64,000 bases of DNA from Frigoribacterium sp. PvP032. GTDB taxonomy: Bacteria; Actinomycetota; Actinomycetes; Actinomycetales; Microbacteriaceae. Below are positions 48,105-56,863 of the stretch, in pieces. Position 1 is the stretch's first letter; each line of letters begins with the position of its first letter. The notes under the pieces are model-generated. The model searched no databases. It saw only the letters and a program-made list of their open reading frames with translations, and was not told the DNA's origin. The stretch is from contig NZ_JAFIBM010000001.1 in the NCBI RefSeq assembly GCF_017833035.1, forward strand, positions 1,674,001 through 1,738,000, in the 5' to 3' direction. Position numbers and translations under genes: made by a program.

Positions 48105-50485
48105 GCGGCGCACAGGCTCCCGTCGCGGCGCGACCTGGCGACCTGCGGAAGCGGGTCCGTCGCCCTCGCCTCCGCGCCTCCTTCGTCCTGCTCGCGAGCG
48201 GGCTGCACGTCGTCTCGCTGCTCGCGGCGGCGGCGGTCTTCTGGCCCGTCTACCAGAGCGCGGAGTTCGTCGTGCTCGCCCTGGTCACGGTCGCGGCAGG
48301 CAGCGTGATCGCCGTCGCGGGGGCCGTGCTGCGGCTCTCGAGCTCCTGGGTGATGCTGCTCACCGTCGCCGCGTACCTGCTGCTCGGCGTGCCGCTCGCC
48401 GTCCCGTCGCAGGCCCTGTGGGGCGTGGTGCCCACGCTCGGCGGCCTCGGCCAGCTCGTCGGCGGCACGGCCCTCGCGTGGAAGCAGCTCGTCACGATCA
48501 CCCTCCCGGTCGGCAGCTACGAGTCCCTGCTCGTTCCGGTGTTCGTCCTCCTGCTGCTCGCGTCGGTCGTGGGGCTGACGACGGCGCTGCGGTCGCGTCG
48601 GGCTGAGCTCGCGGCCCTCGGCCCGGTCGTCGTCTGGCTGGTCGGCATCGTCCTCGGCCCCGCCCAGGCTTTCCTGCCCGTCGTCTCGGGGCTCACGATC
48701 TCGGTCGTCTCGGTGGCGTGGGTGGTCTGGTGGCGTCTGCGCCGCCGTCGGCTCGCCGTGGATGCTCTGGGCGGCAGCGTCAGCGGCAGCGGCAGCACCG
48801 GCGGCGCCGCGCGCGCGCACGGTCACGGGTCCGTCGCCGGCCGGGCCGTCGCGGGGACCGTGGTCACCCTCGTCGTCGCCGGCGTCGCCGCCGCAGGTGC
48901 CGCCGCGGTCCTGCCGCCCTCGGCGGAGCGCACGGTCGCGCGGACCGTGGTCGCGCAGCCGTTCGACCCGCGGGACGTGGTCAGCCCGTTGACCCGGTTC
49001 CGCGTCTACGAGCAGGACCCGACGGTGGACGAGGCTCTCTTCGAGGTCCAGGGCCTCGCGCCCGGACGGCTCCTCCGCCTCGCGACGCTCGACACCTACG
49101 ACGGCGTCGCCTACACGGTGGGCAGCGACCAGGTGACGAGCGAGTCCGGCTCGTTCGACCGGGTCCCGTCGGACTTCGACCAGTCGGCGGTGCCCGGCCG
49201 TCAGACCACGATCGCCGTCACCGTCGACGGGTACCGCGGGGTCTGGCTGCCGACCGTCGGCAAGTTCGAGTCGATCGACTTCGGCGGCGCGACGGCCACC
49301 GATCGGCGCGACTCCTTCTTCTACAACGACACGAGCGGGACCGCCGCCGTCGTCGGCGGGCTCGAGGCGGGCGACAGCTACCGGCTGGAGGCCGTGTTGC
49401 CCGACCAGCCCGCAGAGGGCGCGCTCGAGCGCCTCACGCCCGGCTCGGCCCGGGTCCCCACGCCGCGCGCGGTCCCCGACGAGCTGACCAACGCCGTGCA
49501 GGAGGCGGCGGAGGGCGTGCAGGGACCGGGCGCCCGCCTGCAGGCTGCCTTGGACATGCTCGCCGAGGACGGCTACATCAGCCACGGTGTCGGGCCGGAC
49601 GAGCCCGTCAGCTTGTCGGGCCACGGCTCGGCGCGCATCGCCCAGCTCTTCACCGATCCCGTGATGGTGGGCGACGCAGAGCAGTACGCGACGGCTGCGG
49701 CCCTCATGGCCGACGAGCTCGGCTTCCCCTCACGAGTGGTCATGGGCTTCGTTCCCGACGCGGACGAGCTCGCGGACGCGACGGGTCCCGTGCCGGTGCG
49801 CGGGGGAGACGTCACGGCGTGGATCGAGGTCGACACCGCCCAGGCGGGCTGGGTCGCCCTGGATCCCGTCCCGGTCGAGCGTCCCATCCCCGAGGACGTC
49901 GTGCAGGACCCGAGCCAGGTGTCGCGCCCCGAGTCGGTGGTGCAGCCGCCGCCCCAGGAGCCGCAGGTGCGGGACGACCAGACGCCGCCGCAGTCCGAGC
50001 AGGAGGACCCCGACACGTCGCCCGCGTGGTTGGCGGTGTTGCTCGTCGTCGCGCGGGTGGCCGGCTGGACGGCGCTCGTCGCGGGCCTGGTCGCGGCGCC
50101 GTTCCTCGCCGTCGTGGCGCTCAAGGTGCGGCGACGTCGTGCGCGTCGTCGCGCGCCCGACGCCGCCTCGCGCATCACGGGCGGCTGGCGCGAGTTCGAG
50201 GACGCCGTCGTCGACCACGGCATCGAGACCCCGCGGTCGGGCACGCGGAGCGAGGTCGCGCAGGCGGTCGGCGGAGCACGGCCGGCCGTGCTGGCACGCG
50301 TCGCCGACCGGGCCGTCTTCGCCCCGACGCCGCCCCCCGTCGAGGACGCCGACCGCGTCTGGGCGGCCGTGGCGGAGATGCGCCGGTCGCTCGACGCCGA
50401 CCTGACACGGTGGCAGCGAGCCAGGGCCGCGGTCTCGCTGCGCTCGCTCCGTGGATACCATGGCGGGACACGTCCCGAGCGTTAG
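48101..50485 (+). CDS. Transglutaminase-fold membrane protein with degenerate triad
   Basis: The 794-residue protein has an N-terminal multi-TM domain (about residues 25-220; six or more helices), a large extracytoplasmic region, a TM helix near 645-670, and a cytosolic tail. The transglutaminase core is clear: GDAEQYATAAALMADELGFPSRVV and VTAWIEVDTAQAGWVALDPVP. The residue in the Cys position is Ala526 and in the His position Thr572; only Asp588 remains. Canonical family sequences read GxCxxFA and HAWVEV. It is therefore probably a pseudoenzyme that binds rather than crosslinks or cleaves. Coupled to DUF58 by ATGA. Confidence 0.9.
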   Translation: MSGAQAPVAARPGDLRKRVRRPRLRASFVLLASGLHVVSLLAAAAVFWPVYQSAEFVVLALVTVAAGSVIAVAGAVLRLSSSWVMLLTVAAYLLLGVPLAVPSQALWGVVPTLGGLGQLVGGTALAWKQLVTITLPVGSYESLLVPVFVLLLLASVVGLTTALRSRRAELAALGPVVVWLVGIVLGPAQAFLPVVSGLTISVVSVAWVVWWRLRRRRLAVDALGGSVSGSGSTGGAARAHGHGSVAGRAVAGTVVTLVVAGVAAAGAAAVLPPSAERTVARTVVAQPFDPRDVVSPLTRFRVYEQDPTVDEALFEVQGLAPGRLLRLATLDTYDGVAYTVGSDQVTSESGSFDRVPSDFDQSAVPGRQTTIAVTVDGYRGVWLPTVGKFESIDFGGATATDRRDSFFYNDTSGTAAVVGGLEAGDSYRLEAVLPDQPAEGALERLTPGSARVPTPRAVPDELTNAVQEAAEGVQGPGARLQAALDMLAEDGYISHGVGPDEPVSLSGHGSARIAQLFTDPVMVGDAEQYATAAALMADELGFPSRVVMGFVPDADELADATGPVPVRGGDVTAWIEVDTAQAGWVALDPVPVERPIPEDVVQDPSQVSRPESVVQPPPQEPQVRDDQTPPQSEQEDPDTSPAWLAVLLVVARVAGWTALVAGLVAAPFLAVVALKVRRRRARRRAPDAASRITGGWREFEDAVVDHGIETPRSGTRSEVAQAVGGARPAVLARVADRAVFAPTPPPVEDADRVWAAVAEMRRSLDADLTRWQRARAAVSLRSLRGYHGGTRPER

Positions 50486-50493
50486 AGGTCCCG

Positions 50494-52545
50494 ATGCACT
50501 GCCCCACCTGCGACAGTCCGCTGCCCGTCGGCGCCATGTTCTGCGGAGAGTGCGGCCGCGCCGTCACGAGCGCGGACGTCGCCGCGGCGGCCGCCCGTCG
50601 GGACGAGGGCGTGGGCACGGGCGTCGACACGAGCACGTCGGCAGAGCCGCCGGCGTGGCGACTGCGCCAGCCGCCTCGGCCCACGACCTCGGGCGACGCG
50701 CCCTGGTGGGTCCGCGACCGCCGCGTCGAGCAGGAGCCGGTCGAGCAGCGCCCGGTCGAGCAGCGCCCGGTCGAGGCGAACCCGGCCGAGCAGCATCCGG
50801 TCGAGCAGCGTCCGGCCGAGCAGCGTCCAGCTGAGCAGAGTCCGGTCGAGCAGGTGGCCGAGGACACGCCTCCTGCGTGGGTCGTCCCCGCCCGGCCGGT
50901 CGACGCGACCGGCCCTGACGAGCTGGTGCACGATCGCGAGGCCGCGGCTCGGGAGCACCAGGACCAGTCGCCCTCCGCCGAGGTCGCGGGCGAGCCTGAG
51001 CTGCCGTCGACGGCCGTGGGGGCCGGCGACACGGCGGCTGCGTCGGCGACTCCGCCCGCCCGGGTGGCTCCGGCCGCCTCCGCGCCCGCCCCGGTGCCGC
51101 TGCGCGCACCGGCGCCGCATCCCGACAACGGACCGCGTCCGACGTCGGCCCCGTTGTGGACGGCGTCGCTCACGCCGCGGCCGTCCGAGGACGAGGCCCC
51201 GGCAGCGCACGACGAGACGGTCGCCGAGGTCCGGGCTCCCGAGGTCGTCGACGCGGGTGCGTCCGTCGACGAGCCGAACGCCCCCCGGGGCGACACCGCG
51301 CGTCCAGAAGGCGAACAGGGCGGCGCGTCCCGGGGAACGACCGAGGGCGACGCCGCCGGGGACGAGCCGGATCGATCTGCGGAGGGCCCGGCTGAGTCTT
51401 CTTCGCCGGAGGACGAGACGGCCGCACGGATCGATCGCGTGGAGTCCGCACCGACGCCAGACGACGAGGGCGTCCCGGACCTCGAGCCCGCGTCTGCATC
51501 TGCGTCTGCGTCTGAGCCTGCGCCTGCCGCGGTGGAGCCGCCTGGAGGGACGGCGGCCGGTCCTTCGTCGCCGGTGCGCCTCCGAGTGCCTGCTCCCGAC
51601 AGCACGGTCGGCGACACGGCCCCGGTGGTCCCTGTGCCCCGGGCCGTCCCCGGCGTGTCCCCGGCGGTCGCTCCGGTGTCGGACGACGGCCCGGTGCCGC
51701 TGGTCGAGCCAGGTCAGCAGAAGGTCGTCGAGCACTGCACTCACTGCGGCGCGCTCCTCGACGAGGACGACATCTTCTGCCCCGAGTGCGGTGCGGTCGT
51801 GCAGTCGGTGGCGCTGTCGTTCACCGGACCGGTTGCGCCGCTCCCGCCGGGGTGGCGCCCCGGTGCGACGGCCCCGGCCCCGGCCCCGGCTGCGGCGCCC
51901 GAGTCCGAGCCCGAGTCCGCACCTGCACCCACGCCCGAGCGCGTCGTCGACGAGCGAGCGTCGTGGGCACGTCCCGTCGACGAGCAGTCCGTCGAGCCCC
52001 CGGCCGCGGCGCCGGTCGAGCCGGTCCGTCGAGGTGCGGTCCCGGGACGCCCCGCGGACACGACCGGCCGCGACGACTCCGCCGGACTGCCCGAGCTGCC
52101 ACCCATGCCGGCCGCTCCGGCGACCTCGGCGCTGTCGGGCCTCCTCGACGACACGCGCTCCCGGCTGGTCTCGGACGACGACGTCGACGAGACCCGTCTC
52201 GTCAGGAGGGGCCCGGTCGGCACCGAGTACCTCCTGCAGTTCAGCACGGGCGAGAGCGTCACGGTCGACGGCTCCGGCCTGCTCGGGCGTGCACCGTCGC
52301 CGCAGCCGGGGGAGCGGTTCGACCACCTCGTGCGCATCGCCGACCCGGGCAAGTCGGTCTCGAAGACCCATCTCGAGTTCGGGCAGGAGCTCGGCGCCCT
52401 CTGGGTCAGCGACCGCTGGTCCGGCAACGGCACCGTGGTGCGTCCTCACGAGCAACCCGCCCGACGCGTCGAGCCCGGCACGCGCGTGCGCGTCGCCCGT
52501 GGCACGAGGGTCGAGATCGGCGAGCAGTTCTTCATCGTGAGCTGA
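50494..52545 (+). CDS. Double zinc-ribbon, FHA-domain scaffold protein
   Basis: The 683-residue protein has an N-terminal zinc ribbon (CPTC...CGEC, residues 3-20), a PVEQRP repeat segment (about 78-120), and a long disordered Ala/Pro/Glu/Asp-rich linker. A second zinc ribbon (CTHC...CPEC) lies near 414-432, followed by another linker and a C-terminal FHA domain (about 580-683; LLGRAP, SVSKTHLEF, SGNGTVV). Thr567 in DVDETRLV just before the FHA domain is a candidate kinase site. No TM helix is visible. ATG 50494 begins directly at the first ribbon. It starts 8 nt after the transglutaminase gene. Confidence 0.88.
   Translation: MHCPTCDSPLPVGAMFCGECGRAVTSADVAAAAARRDEGVGTGVDTSTSAEPPAWRLRQPPRPTTSGDAPWWVRDRRVEQEPVEQRPVEQRPVEANPAEQHPVEQRPAEQRPAEQSPVEQVAEDTPPAWVVPARPVDATGPDELVHDREAAAREHQDQSPSAEVAGEPELPSTAVGAGDTAAASATPPARVAPAASAPAPVPLRAPAPHPDNGPRPTSAPLWTASLTPRPSEDEAPAAHDETVAEVRAPEVVDAGASVDEPNAPRGDTARPEGEQGGASRGTTEGDAAGDEPDRSAEGPAESSSPEDETAARIDRVESAPTPDDEGVPDLEPASASASASEPAPAAVEPPGGTAAGPSSPVRLRVPAPDSTVGDTAPVVPVPRAVPGVSPAVAPVSDDGPVPLVEPGQQKVVEHCTHCGALLDEDDIFCPECGAVVQSVALSFTGPVAPLPPGWRPGATAPAPAPAAAPESEPESAPAPTPERVVDERASWARPVDEQSVEPPAAAPVEPVRRGAVPGRPADTTGRDDSAGLPELPPMPAAPATSALSGLLDDTRSRLVSDDDVDETRLVRRGPVGTEYLLQFSTGESVTVDGSGLLGRAPSPQPGERFDHLVRIADPGKSVSKTHLEFGQELGALWVSDRWSGNGTVVRPHEQPARRVEPGTRVRVARGTRVEIGEQFFIVS
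50725..50853 (+). repeat. 15-bp in-frame repeat array encoding VEQRP
   Basis: About 8.6 copies of a 15-bp unit (GTCGAGCAGCGCCCG and variants) encode VEQRP/AEQRP. The array is in a disordered linker and is prone to copy-number change. Confidence 0.88.
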
Positions 52546-52634
52546 TCCCTCCCCAGGGGGCTCGACCGTTCGCGGCCGGGCTCCGGCCTGTGCACGGGTG
52601 CCTCGCCCGTCCCTCGTCGTGGTGGGCTGGCCCC

Positions 52635-53597
52635 GTGACCCCACTCGTCCCCGACAGCACCGCCTCCGTGAGCGGGCCGATCGTGGTCCCTGCCCCGTCG
52701 CCGGCACGATCGCCGTGGGTCCTGTCCGTCGTCGCCGCGGCGGGGGCCGGCGCGGCGGTCGCCGCGGCCGGAGCGGCGCGGGGCCAGCTCGACCCGGTCG
52801 CCGTCCTCCTGTCAGCAGCTGCGGTCCTGCTCGGCCAGGCTCTCGCAGGCCTCGTGGCGCGGCATGCCGACCGGGCCGCCCGTGACCGGTGGCTCGCGGC
52901 CCTCGACGAGATCGGGACGGTCTGCGACGCCCGGCTCGAGTCTCGTCGCCGGTCCCTGCGCCGGCTCTGGCCGACGTCGGCCGATCTCGTCGAGCAGCTG
53001 CGTCGAGGTGAGCCCCCGCCCGTCGTCGGCCTCTCCTCACTCGTCGTGCTCGGCACCGGACCTGTCGACAGCGGCATCGTCCTCGTGGGCGACGGTGCCT
53101 CCTCCGTCGCCCCGCACGTCCGGGCCCAGGCGCTCCGAGACCGCGTCGCCGACGTGCCCGACGGGCCGCTGTGCGTCGACGCGGCCGGGGGAGTGCACGT
53201 GCGCGGCCCGGCCCTGCTGGCCCGTTCGCTGGCGGGCGGCTACCGAGCCCAGCTGCGGCACCGCGGGGCTCCCGAGGGCCTCGTGACCTGGCAGCAGGCC
53301 TGGCCCGCCGAGCCCTCGGCCGACCCGACCTCGGGCGACGGGACCAGGTCGAGCGCCGTCGCAGGAGGCGGGGCCCCCGACGTCGCTGTGGCCTGTGTCG
53401 TCGAGATCTCGAGCCACGGCGTCGCCACCGTCGTCCGTCGCGACGGCTCGGCCTGCTCTGTGCCGGTCGTCCCGGCCTGGACGTCGCTCGTGGACGCGCC
53501 CGAGGCTCCCGGGGCACACGGCGCCCCCGACGCTCCCTGCGGCAGCGACGCCCCCGACGTCCTCCGTCGTCAGCCGGTCAGGCCCGAGCGCCCGTGA
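52635..53597 (+). CDS. Two-TM protein resembling the FtsK/EccC N-terminal region
   Basis: The 320-residue product (GTG 52635) has two adjacent TM helices (about 28-48 and 54-74). An Arg-rich helix pair follows (RDRWLAALDEIGTVCDARLESRRRSLRRLW, given here by its ends 84-112), then a domain with GPLCVDAAGGVHVRGPALLARSLAGG. This order matches the membrane and pre-ATPase part of type VII secretion EccC/FtsK proteins, yet no Walker A motif or ATPase domain follows. It may be a degenerate or repurposed EccC-like subunit. Its last 20 bases overlap the convergent asparaginase gene. Confidence 0.65.
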   Translation: MTPLVPDSTASVSGPIVVPAPSPARSPWVLSVVAAAGAGAAVAAAGAARGQLDPVAVLLSAAAVLLGQALAGLVARHADRAARDRWLAALDEIGTVCDARLESRRRSLRRLWPTSADLVEQLRRGEPPPVVGLSSLVVLGTGPVDSGIVLVGDGASSVAPHVRAQALRDRVADVPDGPLCVDAAGGVHVRGPALLARSLAGGYRAQLRHRGAPEGLVTWQQAWPAEPSADPTSGDGTRSSAVAGGGAPDVAVACVVEISSHGVATVVRRDGSACSVPVVPAWTSLVDAPEAPGAHGAPDAPCGSDAPDVLRRQPVRPERP

Positions 53598-54606
53598 GCT
53601 CGTCGCTGAGGCGCAGCGAACCGACCGGGACGCCGCCGCCGAGCACCTTCTCGAGCGTGGCCGAGGTCACGCGGTCGGCAGCCGCCTGCTCCACGACGCC
53701 CTGCTCGACCAGCAGGTGCAGGGCGACCAGGGTGCCGGCCCGGACGTTGCCGTCGAGGATCTTGACGGCGACGCCGACGCCGCTGGTGGTGCCCATCACC
53801 ATGACGCCCTCGGCCCCGAGCTTGGCGAAGACGCCGAGCTCGTCGATCGTGACCGTGTTGTCCCGTCCAGGGCCGTCGATCGCCCACGCGTCGGCGAGCA
53901 CCGAGCGGACGAGGTGCGCCGCGTCGGGGTCACGGTCGTCGCGGACGTCGCCGGCGGACCCGGCCACCCGTGCGACGGCCCGTGCGAGCCCCGTGACGGT
54001 CGTGGCGAACACGGGCGCGCCGCAGCCGTCGGTGCCGGCATGGTCGACGACCTCGCCGGTGAACTCGGCGACGGTCTCGCGCACGGCGGCCTGGAGCGGG
54101 TGGTCGATCGCGGTGTAGGTCGCCGTGTCCCAGCCCTGCTGGTCGCACGCGAGGAGGAAGGCGGCGTGCTTGCCCGAGCAGTTCATCGCTGCGCGACGGG
54201 GCTCGTCCAGCGACCGGGCGCTGCGGCGGTCGCCGGGCCAGTCGACGGGGCAGAGCAGGTCGTGCTCGTGGTGGTCGCCGCGGGCGAGCAGCGCCTCGAC
54301 GACCTCGAGGTGTGCAGGCGTGCCCGCGTGGCTGGCGGTGGACAGCACCGCCTGGGGCCCCTGCAGGTCGACCCCGGCGCGCAGCACCGTGAGCGCCTGC
54401 AGCGGCTTGAGGCACGACCGGGGGTAGATGGAGGCGCCGACGTCGCCGACCGAGCGCAGCACGGCGCCGTCGGGCCCGACGACGACCCCGGCGCCGAGGT
54501 GCCGGCTCTCCTCCAGGCCCGAGCGGACGAGGACGGCCAGCTCGACGCTGCCGTCGGCGGTGAGGGGACGGCGCGTGCCGGCCGCGGAGCTGCTCAGGTG
54601 GGTCAT
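53578..54606 (-). CDS. Asparaginase (L-asparaginase II/AnsA-thermolabile-type family)
   Basis: The 342-residue protein belongs to the asparaginase II family of PF06089 type, distinct from the periplasmic E. coli AnsB. It has the motifs PRSCLKPLQALTVL, MNCSGKHAAFL and GTDGCGAPVFATT, which carry the conserved Ser/Lys and Cys residues. It should hydrolyse asparagine to aspartate and ammonia in the cytosol. It is monocistronic, divergent from osmC by 8 nt, and convergent with the EccC-like gene. Confidence 0.88.
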   Translation of the reverse strand: MTHLSSSAAGTRRPLTADGSVELAVLVRSGLEESRHLGAGVVVGPDGAVLRSVGDVGASIYPRSCLKPLQALTVLRAGVDLQGPQAVLSTASHAGTPAHLEVVEALLARGDHHEHDLLCPVDWPGDRRSARSLDEPRRAAMNCSGKHAAFLLACDQQGWDTATYTAIDHPLQAAVRETVAEFTGEVVDHAGTDGCGAPVFATTVTGLARAVARVAGSAGDVRDDRDPDAAHLVRSVLADAWAIDGPGRDNTVTIDELGVFAKLGAEGVMVMGTTSGVGVAVKILDGNVRAGTLVALHLLVEQGVVEQAAADRVTSATLEKVLGGGVPVGSLRLSDELTGARA

Positions 54607-54614
54607 GATGGGGA

Positions 54615-55124
54615 GTGTATCGACGCCCCGCCGAGGAGGATCCCGTACTCGACCACCACTACGCAGTCGACCTCGCCTGGACCGGCGACCGAGGCGTCGG
54701 CACGACGTCGTACCGCAGCTACGGGCGCGACGCGACCGTGTCCGCAGCCGGCAAGCTGCACGACATCCAGGGGTCCGCCGACCGCACGTTCCACGGCGAC
54801 GCCGACCGCTGGAACCCGGAAGAGCTGCTGCTGGCCGCCCTGGCCGAGTGCCACCTCCTCAGCTACCTGCACGTCGCCGCGTCCGCGGGCGTGGTCGTGG
54901 TCGCCTACCGCGACTCGGCCGAGGGCTCGATGACGCAGACCGCCGACGGGGGAGGCCGCTTCACGTCGGCCACGCTGCGGCCGGTCGTCACGGTCGCGGA
55001 CGCGTCCATGGTCGAGCTCGCGGGGACGCTGCACGCCGAGGCCGCCCGCAAGTGCTTCATCGCGGCGTCCGTCGCGTTCCCGGTCGGCCACGAGCCCACG
55101 ACGCTGGTGGCCGCCACGTCCTGA
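54615..55124 (+). CDS. OsmC family peroxide-detoxifying protein
   Basis: The 169-residue protein carries both OsmC/Ohr redox cysteines, Cys79 (LAECHLLSYLH) and Cys147 (ARKCFIAASV), and WNPEELLLAALAEC, the family hallmark. OsmC/Ohr enzymes reduce organic hydroperoxides. The only in-frame start is GTG 54615. A GAGGAGGA sequence lies inside the coding region, not upstream, so initiation may be leaderless. Confidence 0.88.
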   Translation: MYRRPAEEDPVLDHHYAVDLAWTGDRGVGTTSYRSYGRDATVSAAGKLHDIQGSADRTFHGDADRWNPEELLLAALAECHLLSYLHVAASAGVVVVAYRDSAEGSMTQTADGGGRFTSATLRPVVTVADASMVELAGTLHAEAARKCFIAASVAFPVGHEPTTLVAATS

Positions 55125-55265
55125 CGCGGTGACGCGGCTGCGCGGTGACGCGTGCCGTCGTCGTTCAGCGGCCCCTCCGACGGCGTGGGGCAGAATGGCC
55201 GGACCCGGTGCCCAGTGCGCCGCCCCGGCCTCGTGCCCTCCCTGCCCCTCGATCGAGAGACCCCC

Positions 55266-55829
55266 ATGCGCCGCTCCCTCTCCCTGCTCGCCGTCCCCGT
55301 CCTCGTGCTGGGGCTCGCCTCCTGCGCCTCCGAGGCCAGCACCGGCGACACCGCGACCACCGCGCCGTCCTCGTCGTCGAGCGCCCCCTCCGACGTGCCC
55401 ACGCGCGCCAGCGGCGAGGCACAGGAGCCGCAGGCGGGCTTCCCGACCGTCGAGCTCGACTCCGACGGCCGCCCCACCGTCACACTGCCCGGCACCGAGG
55501 CGCCGACCGAGCTCCAGGTCGAGACGCTCATCAAGGGCGACGGTCCCGTCGTCGAGGACGGCGCCCAGGTCACCGTCCAGTACCAGGGGTCGCTCTGGAA
55601 GGACGGCACGGTCTTCGACGAGAGCTGGAAGCGCGGCGAGCCGACCACCTTCGGCACCGGCCAGGTCATCCCCGGCTTCGCCGCCGGCATCGTCGGCCAG
55701 ACCGTCGGCTCCCAGACGCTGGTCGTCATCCCGCCGGCTGAGGGCTACGGCGAGGCGGGCGCGCCCCAGGCCGGCATCGCGGGCGACGACACGCTCGTCT
55801 TCGTGATCGACATCCTGGCCGCGAACTGA
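55266..55829 (+). CDS. FKBP-type peptidyl-prolyl isomerase lipoprotein
   Basis: The 187-residue protein has a lipoprotein signal (lipobox LASC, Cys at about residue 20), a Ser/Thr-rich spacer and one FKBP domain (about 75-187; VTVQYQGSLWKDGTVFDESW, VIPGFAAGIVGQTVGSQ, IPPAEGYGE). It should assist folding of exported proteins at the outer face of the membrane. ATG 55266 is chosen because it gives an immediate signal peptide. It is followed after 2 nt by a paralogue. Confidence 0.92.
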   Translation: MRRSLSLLAVPVLVLGLASCASEASTGDTATTAPSSSSSAPSDVPTRASGEAQEPQAGFPTVELDSDGRPTVTLPGTEAPTELQVETLIKGDGPVVEDGAQVTVQYQGSLWKDGTVFDESWKRGEPTTFGTGQVIPGFAAGIVGQTVGSQTLVVIPPAEGYGEAGAPQAGIAGDDTLVFVIDILAAN

Positions 55830-55831
55830 CC

Positions 55832-56818
55832 GTGGCGACTGCCGGTCGCCGCGCGCGCCTCCTCTGCCTGGTCGGGGTGCCGCTGCTCGCGGCGGCCCTC
55901 GTCGGCTGCACGGACGACGCGGCGCCCGGGCCGTCGGCCACCACCCCCGGCGCGAGCCCGGCCGCGACCGCCTGCCTCGGCGGAGGCGCCGAGGCGGACT
56001 CGGTCGAGGTGTCGGGCGAGGTGGGGCAGGAGCCGACCGTCACGCTGCCCGGCCCCCTCGGCGCGGCGACGAGCCAGCGGGCCGTGGTCTCTCAGGGCAC
56101 CGGGCCCGAGACGAAGTCCGGCGACGTCGTCCAGGTGGCCGTGACGGTCTTCGACGCGACGACCGGCGCCGAGCTGAGCTCCGCCGGCTACGAGCGGGGC
56201 AGCGGCGAGCAGCTCACCATCAGCGCCGACTACTACGTGCCCGGCCTCGAGGCCGCCCTGCTCTGCAACCAGGCGGGCTCCCGCTCCGTCACGGTGGCCA
56301 GCGCCGCCGACATGCAGCCGGCCCAGACGGGCACCGCGCCGCCCAACGCGGCCGCCGTGATCGTCGTCGACACGTTCTCGATCGTGCCGACGCGCGCCAC
56401 CGGCGTGGACCAGCCCGCGCAGCCAGGACTCCCCGAGGTGACGCTCGCCGACGACGGCCGTCCGACCGTGACGATCCCCGACGCCGACCCGCCCTCCGAG
56501 CTGCAGATCGCGGTGCTCAAGAAGGGCGACGGCGAGGTCGTCCCCGACCCCGCGAACGTGACCGTCCAGTACCAGGGCGTCAACTGGCGCGACGGGAAGG
56601 TCTTCGACGAGAGCTGGGGCAAGGGGACTCCCACCCCGTTCTCGACCGCGCAGGTCGTCCCGGGCTTCGCCGCGGCGATGATCGGGCAGACCGTCGGCTC
56701 GCAGGTGCTCGTCGTCGTGCCGCCCGCCGAGGGCTACGGCGACGGCGGGCAGCCGAGCGCCGGCATCGAGGGCGGCGACACCCTCGTGTTCGTCATCGAC
56801 GTCCTCGCCGTGGCCTGA
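55832..56818 (+). CDS. Tandem-FKBP lipoprotein with degenerate first domain
   Basis: The 328-residue protein has a lipobox (LVGC) near residue 27. A first FKBP-like domain (about 60-180) keeps the frame (VVQVAVTVFDATTG, YVPGLEAALL) but lacks most active-site aromatics. The second, complete FKBP domain (about 215-328) has VTVQYQGVNWRDGKVFDESW and VVPPAEGYGDGG. It starts 2 nt after its paralogue, so the pair arose by duplication and is co-expressed. Confidence 0.9.
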   Translation: MATAGRRARLLCLVGVPLLAAALVGCTDDAAPGPSATTPGASPAATACLGGGAEADSVEVSGEVGQEPTVTLPGPLGAATSQRAVVSQGTGPETKSGDVVQVAVTVFDATTGAELSSAGYERGSGEQLTISADYYVPGLEAALLCNQAGSRSVTVASAADMQPAQTGTAPPNAAAVIVVDTFSIVPTRATGVDQPAQPGLPEVTLADDGRPTVTIPDADPPSELQIAVLKKGDGEVVPDPANVTVQYQGVNWRDGKVFDESWGKGTPTPFSTAQVVPGFAAAMIGQTVGSQVLVVVPPAEGYGDGGQPSAGIEGGDTLVFVIDVLAVA

Positions 56819-56851
56819 GCGGCACCTCCGTGCCGTGTCGGCGGCCGCCCC

Positions 56852-56857
56852 TAGGCT
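56852..56857 (+). promoter_or_regulatory. -10 box of dxr (leaderless)
   Basis: TAGGCT ends 6 nt before the dxr ATG, with no room for a Shine-Dalgarno sequence. Confidence 0.55.
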
Positions 56858-56863
56858 GACCGC

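Noticed and set aside
50725-50853. CRISPR or integrative-element repeat
   Set aside because: The 15-bp units are contiguous, in frame, and encode VEQRP; there are no spacers.
50482-53517. Open reading frame of 1011 codons on the minus strand
   Set aside because: The product is mostly Arg, Gly and Pro with no domain, opposite the zinc-ribbon/FHA and EccC-like genes. It is a composition artefact.
54615-54640. Shine-Dalgarno-like GAGGAGGA as proof of a later osmC start
   Set aside because: No ATG, GTG or TTG follows in frame at a suitable distance; the nearest usable start is GTG 54615 upstream of it.
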